Positions 7,466 to 15,799 of a DNA stretch of 64,000 bases are shown here, piece after piece. How positions within the stretch are numbered: position 1 is the stretch's first letter; each line of letters begins with the position of its first letter. Source of the DNA: Burkholderia sp. Ax-1719 (GTDB lineage Bacteria > Pseudomonadota > Gammaproteobacteria > Burkholderiales > Burkholderiaceae); the NCBI RefSeq assembly GCF_011753055.1, contig NZ_VWWJ01000028.1, positions 1 through 64,000 on the forward strand, written 5' to 3'. The notes beneath the pieces are model-generated. The model searched no databases. It had not been told where the DNA came from and saw only the letters and a program-made list of their open reading frames with translations. The translations under genes were made by a program, and so were the position numbers.

Positions 7466-8053
7466 TCAGATCATCCGGCGTAGCGTGTTGTCGCGCAAGA
7501 ACACGTGATGCGCGATGGCCGCGAGCGCATGAATGCCGATCACCCAGTAGAACGCATTGCCGATCAGTTCGTGCGCGTCCTTGAGAAGCTTGCGCGCGAG
7601 CGGGTCTGGGCCGACCAATACGATCTGCAGATCGAGGCCGGGCAGCGAGACCGGATGACCGCCCGTATTGATGGTCAGAATGCCCAGCAAGGGCTGCACG
7701 AAAATAAACAGATAAAGCGCCAGATGCACGAGCCGCGAAAGAAAGGTGAGCAGGCGGTTCGAATCGATTTCGTGCGGCGCGCCGTTCCACAGCCGCCATA
7801 ACAGGCGCAACACGGCTAGCGCGAGCACCAGCGTCCCCGCACAGAAGTGCACGGTGCTCCAGAGCGCGCGGCTGTCCGAGCCTTTCGGGCCACGGATTTC
7901 GATTGCCAGATAGGCGAGTGCGACGAGCAGGAAGATCGCCCAGTGAAACAGGATGGCGGGCTTCGAATAGCGTTCGGCGGTGGCGGGGAAAGTGGCCAAT
8001 TTGCGGCTCCCTGGCGCTGGCTTGATCGTGGGGAAAGCGTGAAGTACCCGCAT
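7466..8053 (-). CDS. cytochrome b561 family protein
   Basis: A 195-residue integral membrane di-heme cytochrome. Four membrane helices are visible with the heme-ligand histidines in AILFHWAIF, TVHFCAGT, LVHLALYL and the AHELIGNAFYWVIGIHALAAIAHH region, the bacterial b561 (CybB) layout. Such proteins carry electrons between quinol and periplasmic acceptors such as superoxide. The start is uncertain: 8053 is the nearest ATG upstream of RYSKPAILFHW, 8083 is also possible, and neither has a clear ribosome binding site. Confidence 0.85.
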   Translation of the reverse strand: MRVLHAFPTIKPAPGSRKLATFPATAERYSKPAILFHWAIFLLVALAYLAIEIRGPKGSDSRALWSTVHFCAGTLVLALAVLRLLWRLWNGAPHEIDSNRLLTFLSRLVHLALYLFIFVQPLLGILTINTGGHPVSLPGLDLQIVLVGPDPLARKLLKDAHELIGNAFYWVIGIHALAAIAHHVFLRDNTLRRMI

Positions 8054-8131
8054 GATAAGGAGTGCGCGCCTCGCTGTGCGCATGCCTGCCTGGAACTTTG
8101 ACCTCGCTCGCGCTGGGAGCGCCGCAAAACG

Positions 8132-8161
8132 AAAACGGGCGGCCCGCAGGCCGCCCGTTTT
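8132..8161 (-). terminator. rho-independent terminator of the purine permease gene
   Basis: AAAACGGGCGGCC (8132-8144) is the exact reverse complement of 8149-8161 around a four-base loop. It lies 29 bases past the stop of the minus-strand permease gene and ends in a T run in that direction. Confidence 0.8.
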
Positions 8162-8189
8162 GACATCGGATCGAAATCCGCTGCGAAGC

Positions 8190-9491
8190 TTAGCCGCCGC
8201 CCAGATAGAAGTAGCGGAACAGGAACACGGCCGCGATGATCCAGACGATCAGGCGCACCTGGCGCATGCGGCCCGTCAGCAGCTTCAGACCCGCATACGA
8301 GATGAAGCCGAACGCGACGCCGTTGGCGATCGAGTACGTGAACGGCATGGCCAGCGCGGTGAGCGCGGCGGGCACGACTTCGGTGGCGTCGTCCCAGGGC
8401 AGATCGGCGAGTTCGCGCAGCATCAGGCACGACACGTACAGCAGCGCCGGCGCGGTCGCGTAGGCGGGCACCACGCCCGCGAGCGGCGCGATGAACAGAC
8501 ACGCGAGGAACAGCACGGCAACCGTCAGCGCGGTCACGCCGGTGCGGCCGCCCGCCTGCACGCCCGAGGCGCTTTCGATGTAGGCCGTCGTCGACGAGGT
8601 GCCGAGCACCGAGCCCGCGAGAATCGCGGTGCTATCGGCCAGCAGGGCGCGGTTCAGGCGGTGCATCTTGCCGTGCACCAGCAGGCCCGCGCGGTTCGCC
8701 ACGCCCATCAGCGTGCCGGTGGCGTCGAACAGCTCGACGAGGAAGAACACCAGCACCACGTTCAGGATGCCGCCCGAAAGCGCGCCCTTGATATCGAGCT
8801 GGCCGAAGGTCGGCGCAATCGACGGCGGGGCCGCGAAGATGCCGTGGAACTGGTTGCCGCCGAAGAAGAACGATAGAACCGTCACGCCCACGATGCCGAT
8901 CAGGATCGCGCCGCGCACCTTCAGCACGTCGAGCGTGACGATGGCGAAGAAGCCGATGATCGCGAGGATCGTGTGCGGATCGTGCAGATTGCCGAGTTCG
9001 ACCAGCGTCGCCGGGCTGCCGACGATCACGCCCGAAGTCTTGAGCGAGATGATCGCGAGGAACAGGCCGATACCGGAGGTGATCGCCACCCGCAATGAGT
9101 GCGGAATGCCGTTGATGATGGCCTCGCGCACACGCAGCAGCGTGACGACGAAGAACAGACAGCCCGAGATGAACACGGCGCCAAGCGCCGCTTGCCACGT
9201 GAAGCCCATGCCTTTGACCACGGCGTACGCGAAGTACGCGTTCAGGCCCATGCCGGGCGCGAGCGCGATCGGGTAGTTGGCGTAGAGGCCCATGACGATC
9301 GAGGCCAGCGCCGCGACGAGGCAGGTGGCGACGAAGACGGCTTCCTTGGGCATGCCGGCATCGCCGAGAATCGACGGATTCACGAAGATGATGTAGGCCA
9401 TCGTGAGAAAGGTCGTGAAACCGGCGAGGACTTCGGTGCGCAGGTTGGTTCCTGCCTCCTCGAAGCCGAAATAGCGTTTGATGGCGTCCAT
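8190..9491 (-). CDS. NCS2 family adenine/guanine/hypoxanthine permease (AzgA-like)
   Basis: A 433-residue inner-membrane symporter with about 12-14 hydrophobic segments. It begins MDAIKRYFGFEEAGTNLRTE, the conserved cytoplasmic start of AzgA-type purine permeases, and carries the family segments GLYANYPIALAPGMGLNAYF, LVELFDATGTLMGVA and GTSSTTAYIESASGVQAGG. Family members import purine bases with protons. The gene stands alone; a terminator follows. The ATG at 9491 is preceded only by a weak AGGG, but the N-terminal match supports it. Confidence 0.92.
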   Translation of the reverse strand: MDAIKRYFGFEEAGTNLRTEVLAGFTTFLTMAYIIFVNPSILGDAGMPKEAVFVATCLVAALASIVMGLYANYPIALAPGMGLNAYFAYAVVKGMGFTWQAALGAVFISGCLFFVVTLLRVREAIINGIPHSLRVAITSGIGLFLAIISLKTSGVIVGSPATLVELGNLHDPHTILAIIGFFAIVTLDVLKVRGAILIGIVGVTVLSFFFGGNQFHGIFAAPPSIAPTFGQLDIKGALSGGILNVVLVFFLVELFDATGTLMGVANRAGLLVHGKMHRLNRALLADSTAILAGSVLGTSSTTAYIESASGVQAGGRTGVTALTVAVLFLACLFIAPLAGVVPAYATAPALLYVSCLMLRELADLPWDDATEVVPAALTALAMPFTYSIANGVAFGFISYAGLKLLTGRMRQVRLIVWIIAAVFLFRYFYLGGG

Positions 9492-9772
9492 GAAGATCGG
9501 GCCCTTGAGAGTCGAGCGGTTGATTTGTTGTTGTGAACGGCGTCGGCGGGCGGGCGACGGATGGCGTCGCGCAGGCCGGGTCACGCTGTTACGGGCGGGA
9601 TTGTAAACAATTGTCCGCCGTGAACAGAAATGGCGCGGCGAACGTGGGAGGGGTGCAACAGTTTTGGGAGGGGGAGACGGCGGAAATTCAGCGCTGAAGT
9701 GTGCGCGAGCAAGTATGGCGATCAACGTGTCCCGGGCGCGGGCAGCGAATAATAGGGGAGGAGTGAAGGCGC

Positions 9773-9964
9773 TTGCAGCAATTGCTGGGGGTGCTGGACC
9801 GAGCGAGGTCGCAACGAGACATGGCACTGCCCGGATTTGACCTCCATCCGTTGAAAGGCAACGAGACGGGTGTCTGGTCAGTCTCGGTCAATGGCAATTG
9901 GCGACTGACGTTCGAATTCGAAGAGGGTGATGCGATTCTCGTCGACTATCGTGATTATCACTAG
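9773..9964 (+). CDS. higB: HigB/RelE-type toxin, short or N-terminally truncated
   Basis: The 63 residues match the C-terminal two thirds of HigB-type mRNA interferases: LHPLKGNETGVWSVSVNGNW, then RLTFEF and the end motif ILVDYRDYH. Typical HigB has about 92 residues; roughly 30 N-terminal residues are absent and were not found in any frame upstream, where a TGA stands nine bases before the TTG at 9773. A GGAGG at 9757-9761 could allow translation from that TTG. The gene is followed 50 bp later by a HigA-type antitoxin gene, the usual toxin-first order. It may be a decayed toxin with a surviving antitoxin. Confidence 0.55.
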   Translation: MQQLLGVLDRARSQRDMALPGFDLHPLKGNETGVWSVSVNGNWRLTFEFEEGDAILVDYRDYH

Positions 9965-10014
9965 CCGATGCCATCTATATCTCGTCTCCCCATACCCGTG
10001 CCTTGTGCAAAGCG

Positions 10015-10341
10015 ATGGTGAAGAAAGCTATGAACAGGATGTTCAATCCGCCGCATCCGGCGGCAATTCTCCGTGAATCGGTGTTGCCAGCGCTTGGGTT
10101 GAGCGTGACAGAAGCGGCCGATCAGCTCGGCATATCGCGCGGCATGCTGTCGCGCGTTCTCAATGAGCGCGCGGGCATTTCGCCTGAAATGGCGCTTCGC
10201 ATCGAGCAGTGGCTTGGCGAGGAGCGTGGCGGCCGTGCCGAACTCTGGCTAGGCATGCAGATGGAGTATGACCTCTGGCAGGCCCGACAGCATGCGCCCA
10301 GGAAGGTCAGGCGCGCGCCTGCAGAAGTCATTGCTGTCTGA
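10015..10341 (+). CDS. higA: HigA-type antitoxin, XRE family
   Basis: A 108-residue DNA-binding protein: FNPPHPAAILRESVLPALGL is the standard HigA opening, residues about 30-75 form the helix-turn-helix (SVTEAADQLGISRGMLSRVL) and RAGISPEMALRIEQWLG completes the domain. It neutralises HigB and represses its own operon in the family. The start could be the ATG at 10015 or 10030. It stays intact although the preceding toxin gene looks short. Confidence 0.85.
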   Translation: MVKKAMNRMFNPPHPAAILRESVLPALGLSVTEAADQLGISRGMLSRVLNERAGISPEMALRIEQWLGEERGGRAELWLGMQMEYDLWQARQHAPRKVRRAPAEVIAV

Positions 10342-10468
10342 CGTTCGCACGCACGCCTGTGGGGGAAAGCCGAATGGTAATTCGCTTGAGCACAAGGCGG
10401 CAGCCCCGACCCGCCTGATAACGCGGATCGACGCTCCCGCCCTGGGAGTACTGCCTGACTTGCAGCGC

Positions 10469-10732
10469 TTATTGCATCGGCTGCGGCATGCCGCCGGAGG
10501 TGCGCGCCGCGCGGCGTGCCGCGACGATCGCACCGGCGCGCTGGGCGTTTTCGGGGTAATCGATCCAGTCGAGCGGATCGTAGCCCGCCGCGCGCCATTC
10601 GGCGAGATCCGCGCGCACCTGGGCGCGTGTCATCGGGGCCGATGGGTCGTACGGCTGCGCCACTGCCGAGGCCGATGCCACGCAGCAAGCCGCTGCGAAC
10701 ACACCAAGCGCGATACGTGAAAGGGAAGTCAT
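10469..10732 (-). CDS. DUF4148 exported protein
   Basis: An 87-residue protein: signal peptide ending near SAVA (residue 25), then the full DUF4148 core MTRAQVRADLAEWRAAGYDP and W-DYPENAQ, then an Ala/Arg-rich helix. It closely resembles the protein at 2802-3059. An inverted repeat lies just upstream of the start. Function unknown. Confidence 0.85.
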   Translation of the reverse strand: MTSLSRIALGVFAAACCVASASAVAQPYDPSAPMTRAQVRADLAEWRAAGYDPLDWIDYPENAQRAGAIVAARRAARTSGGMPQPMQ

Positions 10733-10748
10733 GACATGACCTTTCGTA

Positions 10749-10764
10749 TTAGGGATAACCCTAA
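10749..10764. repeat. inverted repeat in the DUF4148 promoter region
   Basis: TTAGGGATAACCCTAA has 6-bp arms and a 4-bp centre, 17 bases upstream of the minus-strand start codon at 10732. It is a candidate operator or leader hairpin. Confidence 0.35.
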
Positions 10765-10822
10765 AAAGTATAGATGCTATCCCGATAATCGAAAGGTTAG
10801 TTTTGGAAAGATTTCGTTCGCT

Positions 10823-11935
10823 CTAGCGCGTTTTCGCAGCGGCCCGCTCGCGCATCTGGCGGTACTCGGTGGGGCGCATGCCGGTCCATTTGCGAAACGC
10901 GCGATGAAACGCGCTCGGCTCCGCGAAACCCACGGCTGCGGCCACATCGGCGATCGAGCGCGCGGGGTCCTGCAAGGCCGCGACGGCCAGATCGTGGCGC
11001 AATTCGTCCTTGATCGACTGGCAGCTATGGCCTTCCTGATGCAGCCGTCGCCGCAGCGTCGCGGGCGCCACGTTCAGGCGTTGTGCAATGGCGTCGGCGT
11101 CCGGCCAGGCGTGGGCGGGCAGCGCGCGTAGCGTGCGCCGCACACGCGCCGCGAACGATCCCGGGTTGCGGTACTTCACGACGAAATTGCCTGGCGCGTT
11201 GCGCAAAAACGCGCGCGCCGAGGTCGCCGTCTGCATCACGGGAAGGTCGAGGAACGCGGGTGCGAGTTCGAACCACGACTCGTCCTGATCGAAGGCAATG
11301 TCGTCGCAGATCATCGTCTGATATTCCTGCGCGGCCTCCGGCGCGGGACAGCGAAAGCGCGCACCGATCACCGGAATGCGCCGACCCACCAGCCAGCTCA
11401 GCAGCCCGTAGACGAGGATGAACCAGGTCGCATAGGCGAACATGGTCGGCACCGGCGTACCCGCGCGATGGTGCAGTGCGATGCGCACGCGCGTGGCGTC
11501 GATGTCGATCTCGCCGCCCAGATCGTCCAGCACGAGCCGCATGAAATGCACGGTGCGCTGCAGCGCCTGCCTGCCGGTGCGCGCGCCAAGCGCCGCGTGC
11601 GTCATGGCGATGAAGCTGCCGCTTTTCATCGCATGCGAATCCTGGCCGAAAAATTCATCGTCGAGTGCGCGCGCGATGCCTGCCCACAGCGCGCCGTACT
11701 GGGCGGCGCTCACGCGCGCCTGGGCGTCGATGGCGATGCCTGCCGCCTGGGCGATCGGCGTCACGTCCAGCCCGCGCGCCCGCGCGAGCGCAATGGTTTC
11801 GCGCACGAGGCTCATCGCGATGGTGCCTTTTTCGCTCACTTTGCCGGTTTGCCCTGTCTGCATGGAAAGCCATGCAGCGTGGTTGTCGAAGCCTGTATGG
11901 TAAATCCGCTCAGTCTTTTTGAGCGTGGCGGGCAT
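10823..11935 (-). CDS. AraC family regulator (arabinose-binding-like N-domain)
   Basis: A 370-residue regulator. Residues about 40-225 resemble the PF12625-type ligand domain of OruR/ArgR-like AraC proteins (ALWAGIARALDDEFFGQ, VHFMRLVLDDL, RFRCPAPEAAQEYQTMI), and the C-terminal 85 residues form the double helix-turn-helix (IAQRLNVAPATLRRRLHQEG and IADVAAAVGFAEPSAFHRAF, with FRKWTGMRPTEYR). It is divergent from the acyl-CoA dehydrogenase operon starting at 12066 with 130 bp between the start codons, so it probably controls that operon in response to a pathway intermediate. The alternative start at MSLVRE would shorten it by 40 residues. Confidence 0.9.
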   Translation of the reverse strand: MPATLKKTERIYHTGFDNHAAWLSMQTGQTGKVSEKGTIAMSLVRETIALARARGLDVTPIAQAAGIAIDAQARVSAAQYGALWAGIARALDDEFFGQDSHAMKSGSFIAMTHAALGARTGRQALQRTVHFMRLVLDDLGGEIDIDATRVRIALHHRAGTPVPTMFAYATWFILVYGLLSWLVGRRIPVIGARFRCPAPEAAQEYQTMICDDIAFDQDESWFELAPAFLDLPVMQTATSARAFLRNAPGNFVVKYRNPGSFAARVRRTLRALPAHAWPDADAIAQRLNVAPATLRRRLHQEGHSCQSIKDELRHDLAVAALQDPARSIADVAAAVGFAEPSAFHRAFRKWTGMRPTEYRQMRERAAAKTR

Positions 11936-12065
11936 CGAATGCGGGCGCGCTCCTGCCTACACTTTTCAGGAGCCTTGCGGGCGCAGCCACGTCGCGCGAC
12001 AGTGGCAGGCACAGACCGATGCGGGCAAGAAAATCGCCCTGGAAGGGACGAAGAAGGAGACACAG

Positions 12066-13199
12066 ATGGACGAGTTCTACACCGACGATCAACGCATGAT
12101 CCGCGACGCCGCGCGCGATTTCGCCAGCGAACGCCTCGCGCCCAATGCGGCGCAATGGGACCGCGAGGGCAAGTTGCCCGACGAAATCGTCGCGCAACTG
12201 GGCGAGCTGGGTTTCCTCGGCATGATCGTGCCGCAGGAACAGGGCGGTTCCTATACCGATTACGTGGCGTACGCGCTCGCGATGGAGGAAATCGCCGCGG
12301 GCTGCGCCTCGTGCGCGACGCTGGTGAGCGTGCACAACTCGGTGGGCTGCGGCCCGATCCTCCAGTACGGCAGCGACGCGCAGAAAGACCGCTGGCTCGC
12401 GAAACTGGCGAGCGGCGAGATGATCGGCGCATTCTGTCTGACCGAGCCGCAGGCCGGTTCCGAAGCCAATAACCTGCGCACCCGCGCCGAGCTGCGCGAG
12501 GGCAAATGGGTGCTCAACGGCAACAAGCAGTTCGTGACCAACGGCTCGCGCGCGAGTCTGGCGATCGTATTCGCCGTCACGGATGCCGATGCGGGCAAGC
12601 GCGGCTTGTCGGCCTTCGTCGTGCCCACGAACACGCCCGGCTTCAATGTCGGGCCGCCGGAAAAGAAAATGGGCATTCGCGCCTCGGACACCTGCCCGAT
12701 CTCGCTGGTCGATTGCGCCATTCCCGAAGCGAACCTGCTCGGCCAGCGCGGCGAAGGGCTCAAGATCGCGCTGTCGAATCTGGAGGGCGGGCGCATCGGC
12801 ATTGCGGCGCAGGCGCTGGGCATCGCGCGCGCGGCCTTCGATGCGGCGCGCACCTATGCGCACGAGCGCGTGCAGTTCGGCGAGGCGATCATCGGCCATC
12901 AGAGCGTGGCGAACATGCTGGCGGACATGCACACGCGCATCAACGCCGCGCGTCATCTGGTGCATCACGCGGCGCGGCTGCGCTCGCTGGGCAAGCCCTG
13001 TCTTTCGGAGGCGTCGCAGGCCAAGCTCTATGCCTCGGAGATGGCCGAGGAAGTCTGCTCGCATGCGATCCAGATTCATGGCGGCTATGGCTTCCTCAAC
13101 GATTATCCGGTTGAGCGTCATTACCGCGACGCACGCATCACACAGATCTACGAAGGCACGAGCGAAGTGCAGCGCATGGTGATTGCGCGTCAGCTCTGA
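12066..13199 (+). CDS. acyl-CoA dehydrogenase, short/branched-chain type (isobutyryl-CoA dehydrogenase candidate)
   Basis: A 377-residue FAD enzyme with the three acyl-CoA dehydrogenase domains: N-terminal helices, a middle beta domain with CLTEPQAGSEA, and a C-terminal helical domain with FGEAIIGHQSVANMLADM and QIHGGYGFLNDYPVER. The catalytic Glu sits in IYEGTSEVQR, as in short-chain members. AAGGAGA before the ATG sets the start. It opens an operon with a ligase, a hydratase and a 3-hydroxyisobutyryl-CoA hydrolase, which suggests oxidation of isobutyryl-CoA to methacrylyl-CoA; butyryl- or 2-methylbutyryl-CoA remain possible. Confidence 0.92.
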   Translation: MDEFYTDDQRMIRDAARDFASERLAPNAAQWDREGKLPDEIVAQLGELGFLGMIVPQEQGGSYTDYVAYALAMEEIAAGCASCATLVSVHNSVGCGPILQYGSDAQKDRWLAKLASGEMIGAFCLTEPQAGSEANNLRTRAELREGKWVLNGNKQFVTNGSRASLAIVFAVTDADAGKRGLSAFVVPTNTPGFNVGPPEKKMGIRASDTCPISLVDCAIPEANLLGQRGEGLKIALSNLEGGRIGIAAQALGIARAAFDAARTYAHERVQFGEAIIGHQSVANMLADMHTRINAARHLVHHAARLRSLGKPCLSEASQAKLYASEMAEEVCSHAIQIHGGYGFLNDYPVERHYRDARITQIYEGTSEVQRMVIARQL

Positions 13200-13265
13200 A
13201 ATAAAGGAAGGATGGCTAAGTAAATAATAAAGCGCATCAAGGCGCAGAAACTGGAGACATCGGCG

Positions 13266-14969
13266 ATGACTACGTTTACCCCTTCCGCGCAGGCCTTTAT
13301 CGAAGCGCGCGATCTGCTGCAGCGTCACCGCACCGACTACGCGCGCGCCTACGCGGAATTCGCGTGGCCGCCGCTCGATACGTTCAACTGGGCGCTCGAC
13401 TATTTTGACGTGATCGCGCGCGGCAACGACAATCCGGCGCTCTGGATCGTCGACGATCTCGCCGATGGCGGCACGAAGTATTCGTATGCGCAGATGTCCG
13501 ATCGCTCGTCGCGCATGGCGAATTTCCTGCGCGAACAGGGCGTGGGGCGCGGCGACCGCCTGTTGCTGATGCTGCCGAATCGCGTCGAACTCTGGGACGT
13601 GATGCTGGCAGCGATGAAGCTGGGCGCGGTGGTGCTGCCCGCCACCACGCAACTCTCGCCCGACGACGTGCGCGAGCGCGTGGAAACGGGCGGCGCGCGT
13701 TTCGTCGTGGTGGACGGTGCGGAACTCGATAAATTTGATGCACTGGACGCGGACGTCAAGCGCATCGCCGTGGGCGCATCGCGCGAGGGCTGGATCGATC
13801 TTTCGCAAGCCTACGCATCCAGCGCTGCGTTTGAAGCGGACGGCCCCACACGCGCCACCGACACACTTCTGCTGTACTTCACCTCCGGCACGACCTCGAA
13901 GCCCAAGCTCGTCGAGCACACGCATCAGAGCTATCCCGTCGGCCATCTCTCGACGATGTACTGGATCGGCCTGATGCCCGGCGATATTCACTGGAACATC
14001 AGCTCGCCGGGTTGGGCCAAGCACGCCTGGAGTTGCTTCTTCGCGCCGTGGAATGCGCAGGCCTGCGTGTTCGTCTACAACTACGCACGCTTCGTGCCGA
14101 AAGATACGCTCGCCGCCCTCGTGCAATGCGGCGTGACGACGCTGTGCGCACCGCCCACGGTCTGGCGCATGCTCGTGCAGGAGCCGCTCGCGAGCCACGC
14201 AGTGAAGCTGCGCGAGATTGTTGGCGCGGGCGAGCCGCTCAATCCGGAGATCATCGAACGCGTGCGCCACGCCTGGGACATCACGATCCGCGACGGCTAC
14301 GGCCAGACCGAGACCACCTGCCAGATCGGTAATTCGCCGGGCCAGCCTGTCGTGGCCGGGTCGATGGGGCGGCCGCTGCCGGGCTATCGCGTCGAACTGG
14401 TTGACCCCGACGATCAGCCCGTCAACGAAGGCGAAATCGCGCTTCCGTTGGTGGATCGTCCGCTCGGGCTGATGACGGGCTATGCGAACAACGCGAAGGC
14501 GAGCGAATACGCCACGCGCAACGGCTACTACCACACCTCCGACGTGGCGCTGCGCCGCGAGGACGGCTACTTCGTCTACGTGGGCCGCGCCGACGACGTA
14601 TTCAAATCATCCGACTATCGTTTGAGCCCGTTCGAGCTCGAAAGCGTGCTGATCGAACACGAGGCGATTGCCGAAGCCGCCGTCGTACCCAGCCCTGATG
14701 AACTGCGTCTTTCCGTGCCGAAGGCCTTCGTGATCGTGCGTCAGGGCTTCGAAGCCGGTCCCGATCTCGCACGCGAAGTGTTCCGCTTCTCGCGCGAAAA
14801 ACTCGCGCCTTACAAGCGTATCCGTCGCCTGCAATTCAGCGATCTGCCGAAGACGATCTCCGGCAAGATCCGCCGCGTGGAATTGCGCCGCCGCGAAATG
14901 GAGCGCACGGCCGAGCCCGCGCGACAGCCCGACGAGTATTGGGAAGAGGATTTTCCGGAGCTGCGTTGA
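13266..14969 (+). CDS. acyl-CoA synthetase (AMP-forming, medium-chain type)
   Basis: A 567-residue adenylate-forming ligase. The phosphate-binding loop is LLLYFTSGTTSKPK (about residue 205), the A5-type motif is DGYGQTET (about 345), the hinge region includes HTSDVALRREDGYFVYVGRADD and the C-terminal catalytic Lys is in LPKTISGKIRRVE. It would activate a carboxylic acid to its CoA ester with ATP. Second gene of the operon, 66 bp after the dehydrogenase; the substrate is probably a short branched or medium-chain acid, judged from neighbours only. Confidence 0.9.
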   Translation: MTTFTPSAQAFIEARDLLQRHRTDYARAYAEFAWPPLDTFNWALDYFDVIARGNDNPALWIVDDLADGGTKYSYAQMSDRSSRMANFLREQGVGRGDRLLLMLPNRVELWDVMLAAMKLGAVVLPATTQLSPDDVRERVETGGARFVVVDGAELDKFDALDADVKRIAVGASREGWIDLSQAYASSAAFEADGPTRATDTLLLYFTSGTTSKPKLVEHTHQSYPVGHLSTMYWIGLMPGDIHWNISSPGWAKHAWSCFFAPWNAQACVFVYNYARFVPKDTLAALVQCGVTTLCAPPTVWRMLVQEPLASHAVKLREIVGAGEPLNPEIIERVRHAWDITIRDGYGQTETTCQIGNSPGQPVVAGSMGRPLPGYRVELVDPDDQPVNEGEIALPLVDRPLGLMTGYANNAKASEYATRNGYYHTSDVALRREDGYFVYVGRADDVFKSSDYRLSPFELESVLIEHEAIAEAAVVPSPDELRLSVPKAFVIVRQGFEAGPDLAREVFRFSREKLAPYKRIRRLQFSDLPKTISGKIRRVELRRREMERTAEPARQPDEYWEEDFPELR

Positions 14970-14988
14970 AATCCACAAGGATCACGAA

Positions 14989-15783
14989 ATGATTGAATTC
15001 CAGTACATGCATGATGGCGCGGTGGCGCTCATCACGCTTGCGCGGCCGCCCGTGAACGCCTTTACCGTCGATGGCCTGCGCCAGTTGCAGCAGGTAATCG
15101 AAGCCTTCAACCGCGAGGCGCGCGTGCGCGCCATCGTTATCACAGGGCAAGGGGAGAAGTTCTTTAGCGCGGGCGCGGACCTCAACGCGTTCGCCGATGG
15201 TAATCGCGATGTGGCGCGCGAGGCCGCCAATGCGTTCGGCGCGGCCTTCGAGACCTTGCAGAACGCACGCGCCGTGGTGATCGCGGCGATCAACGGCTAT
15301 GCGATGGGCGGCGGTCTTGAATGCGCGCTCGCCTGCGATATCCGCATTGCCGAAGAACACGCGCAACTCGCTTTGCCGGAACCGGCCGTCGGCCTGTTGC
15401 CGTGCGGATGCGGTACGCAGACGCTGCCCTGGCTCGTCGGCGAAGGCTGGGCCAAACGCATTATTCTCACCGGCGAGCGCGTGAATGCCGCCACGGCGCT
15501 GCGCATCGGTCTGGTCGAGGAAGTGGTGCCGCAGGGCGGCGCGCGCGAAGCGGCGCTCGTCATGGCCGCGCGCGTGGCTACGCTCAGCCCGGAGGCGGTG
15601 ACGTCGAGCAAGGGACTCATTCATCAGGCGCGCAACGGCGTGCCGCGCAGCGCGGCGCTGGCGGTCGAGCGCGAGCGCATGCTCGATCTGTTCGAGTCGC
15701 CCAATCAGCGCGAAGGCGTCAATGCGTTTCTGGAGAAGCGTAAGCCGCAGTGGCACACGGCAGTGAGAAACGTGGAATTGTGA
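14989..15783 (+). CDS. enoyl-CoA hydratase/isomerase (crotonase family)
   Basis: A 264-residue crotonase. The oxyanion-hole segment SAGADLNAFAD and both catalytic glutamates are present, in GYAMGGGLECALACD and in LALPEPAVGLLPCGCGTQTL. The usual LLPGAGGTQ appears here as LLPCGCGTQ, a small deviation. It lies 19 bp after the ligase and 16 bp before the hydrolase gene. In this operon it would hydrate methacrylyl-CoA or a related enoyl-CoA. Confidence 0.92.
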   Translation: MIEFQYMHDGAVALITLARPPVNAFTVDGLRQLQQVIEAFNREARVRAIVITGQGEKFFSAGADLNAFADGNRDVAREAANAFGAAFETLQNARAVVIAAINGYAMGGGLECALACDIRIAEEHAQLALPEPAVGLLPCGCGTQTLPWLVGEGWAKRIILTGERVNAATALRIGLVEEVVPQGGAREAALVMAARVATLSPEAVTSSKGLIHQARNGVPRSAALAVERERMLDLFESPNQREGVNAFLEKRKPQWHTAVRNVEL

Positions 15784-15799
15784 AACGGAGAAATAAGGC

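Noticed and set aside
11910..14534. 874-codon minus-strand frame opposite the acyl-CoA dehydrogenase and ligase genes
   Set aside because: Composition is Arg/His-rich and no family is recognisable, while the plus strand carries two clear enzymes with catalytic motifs.
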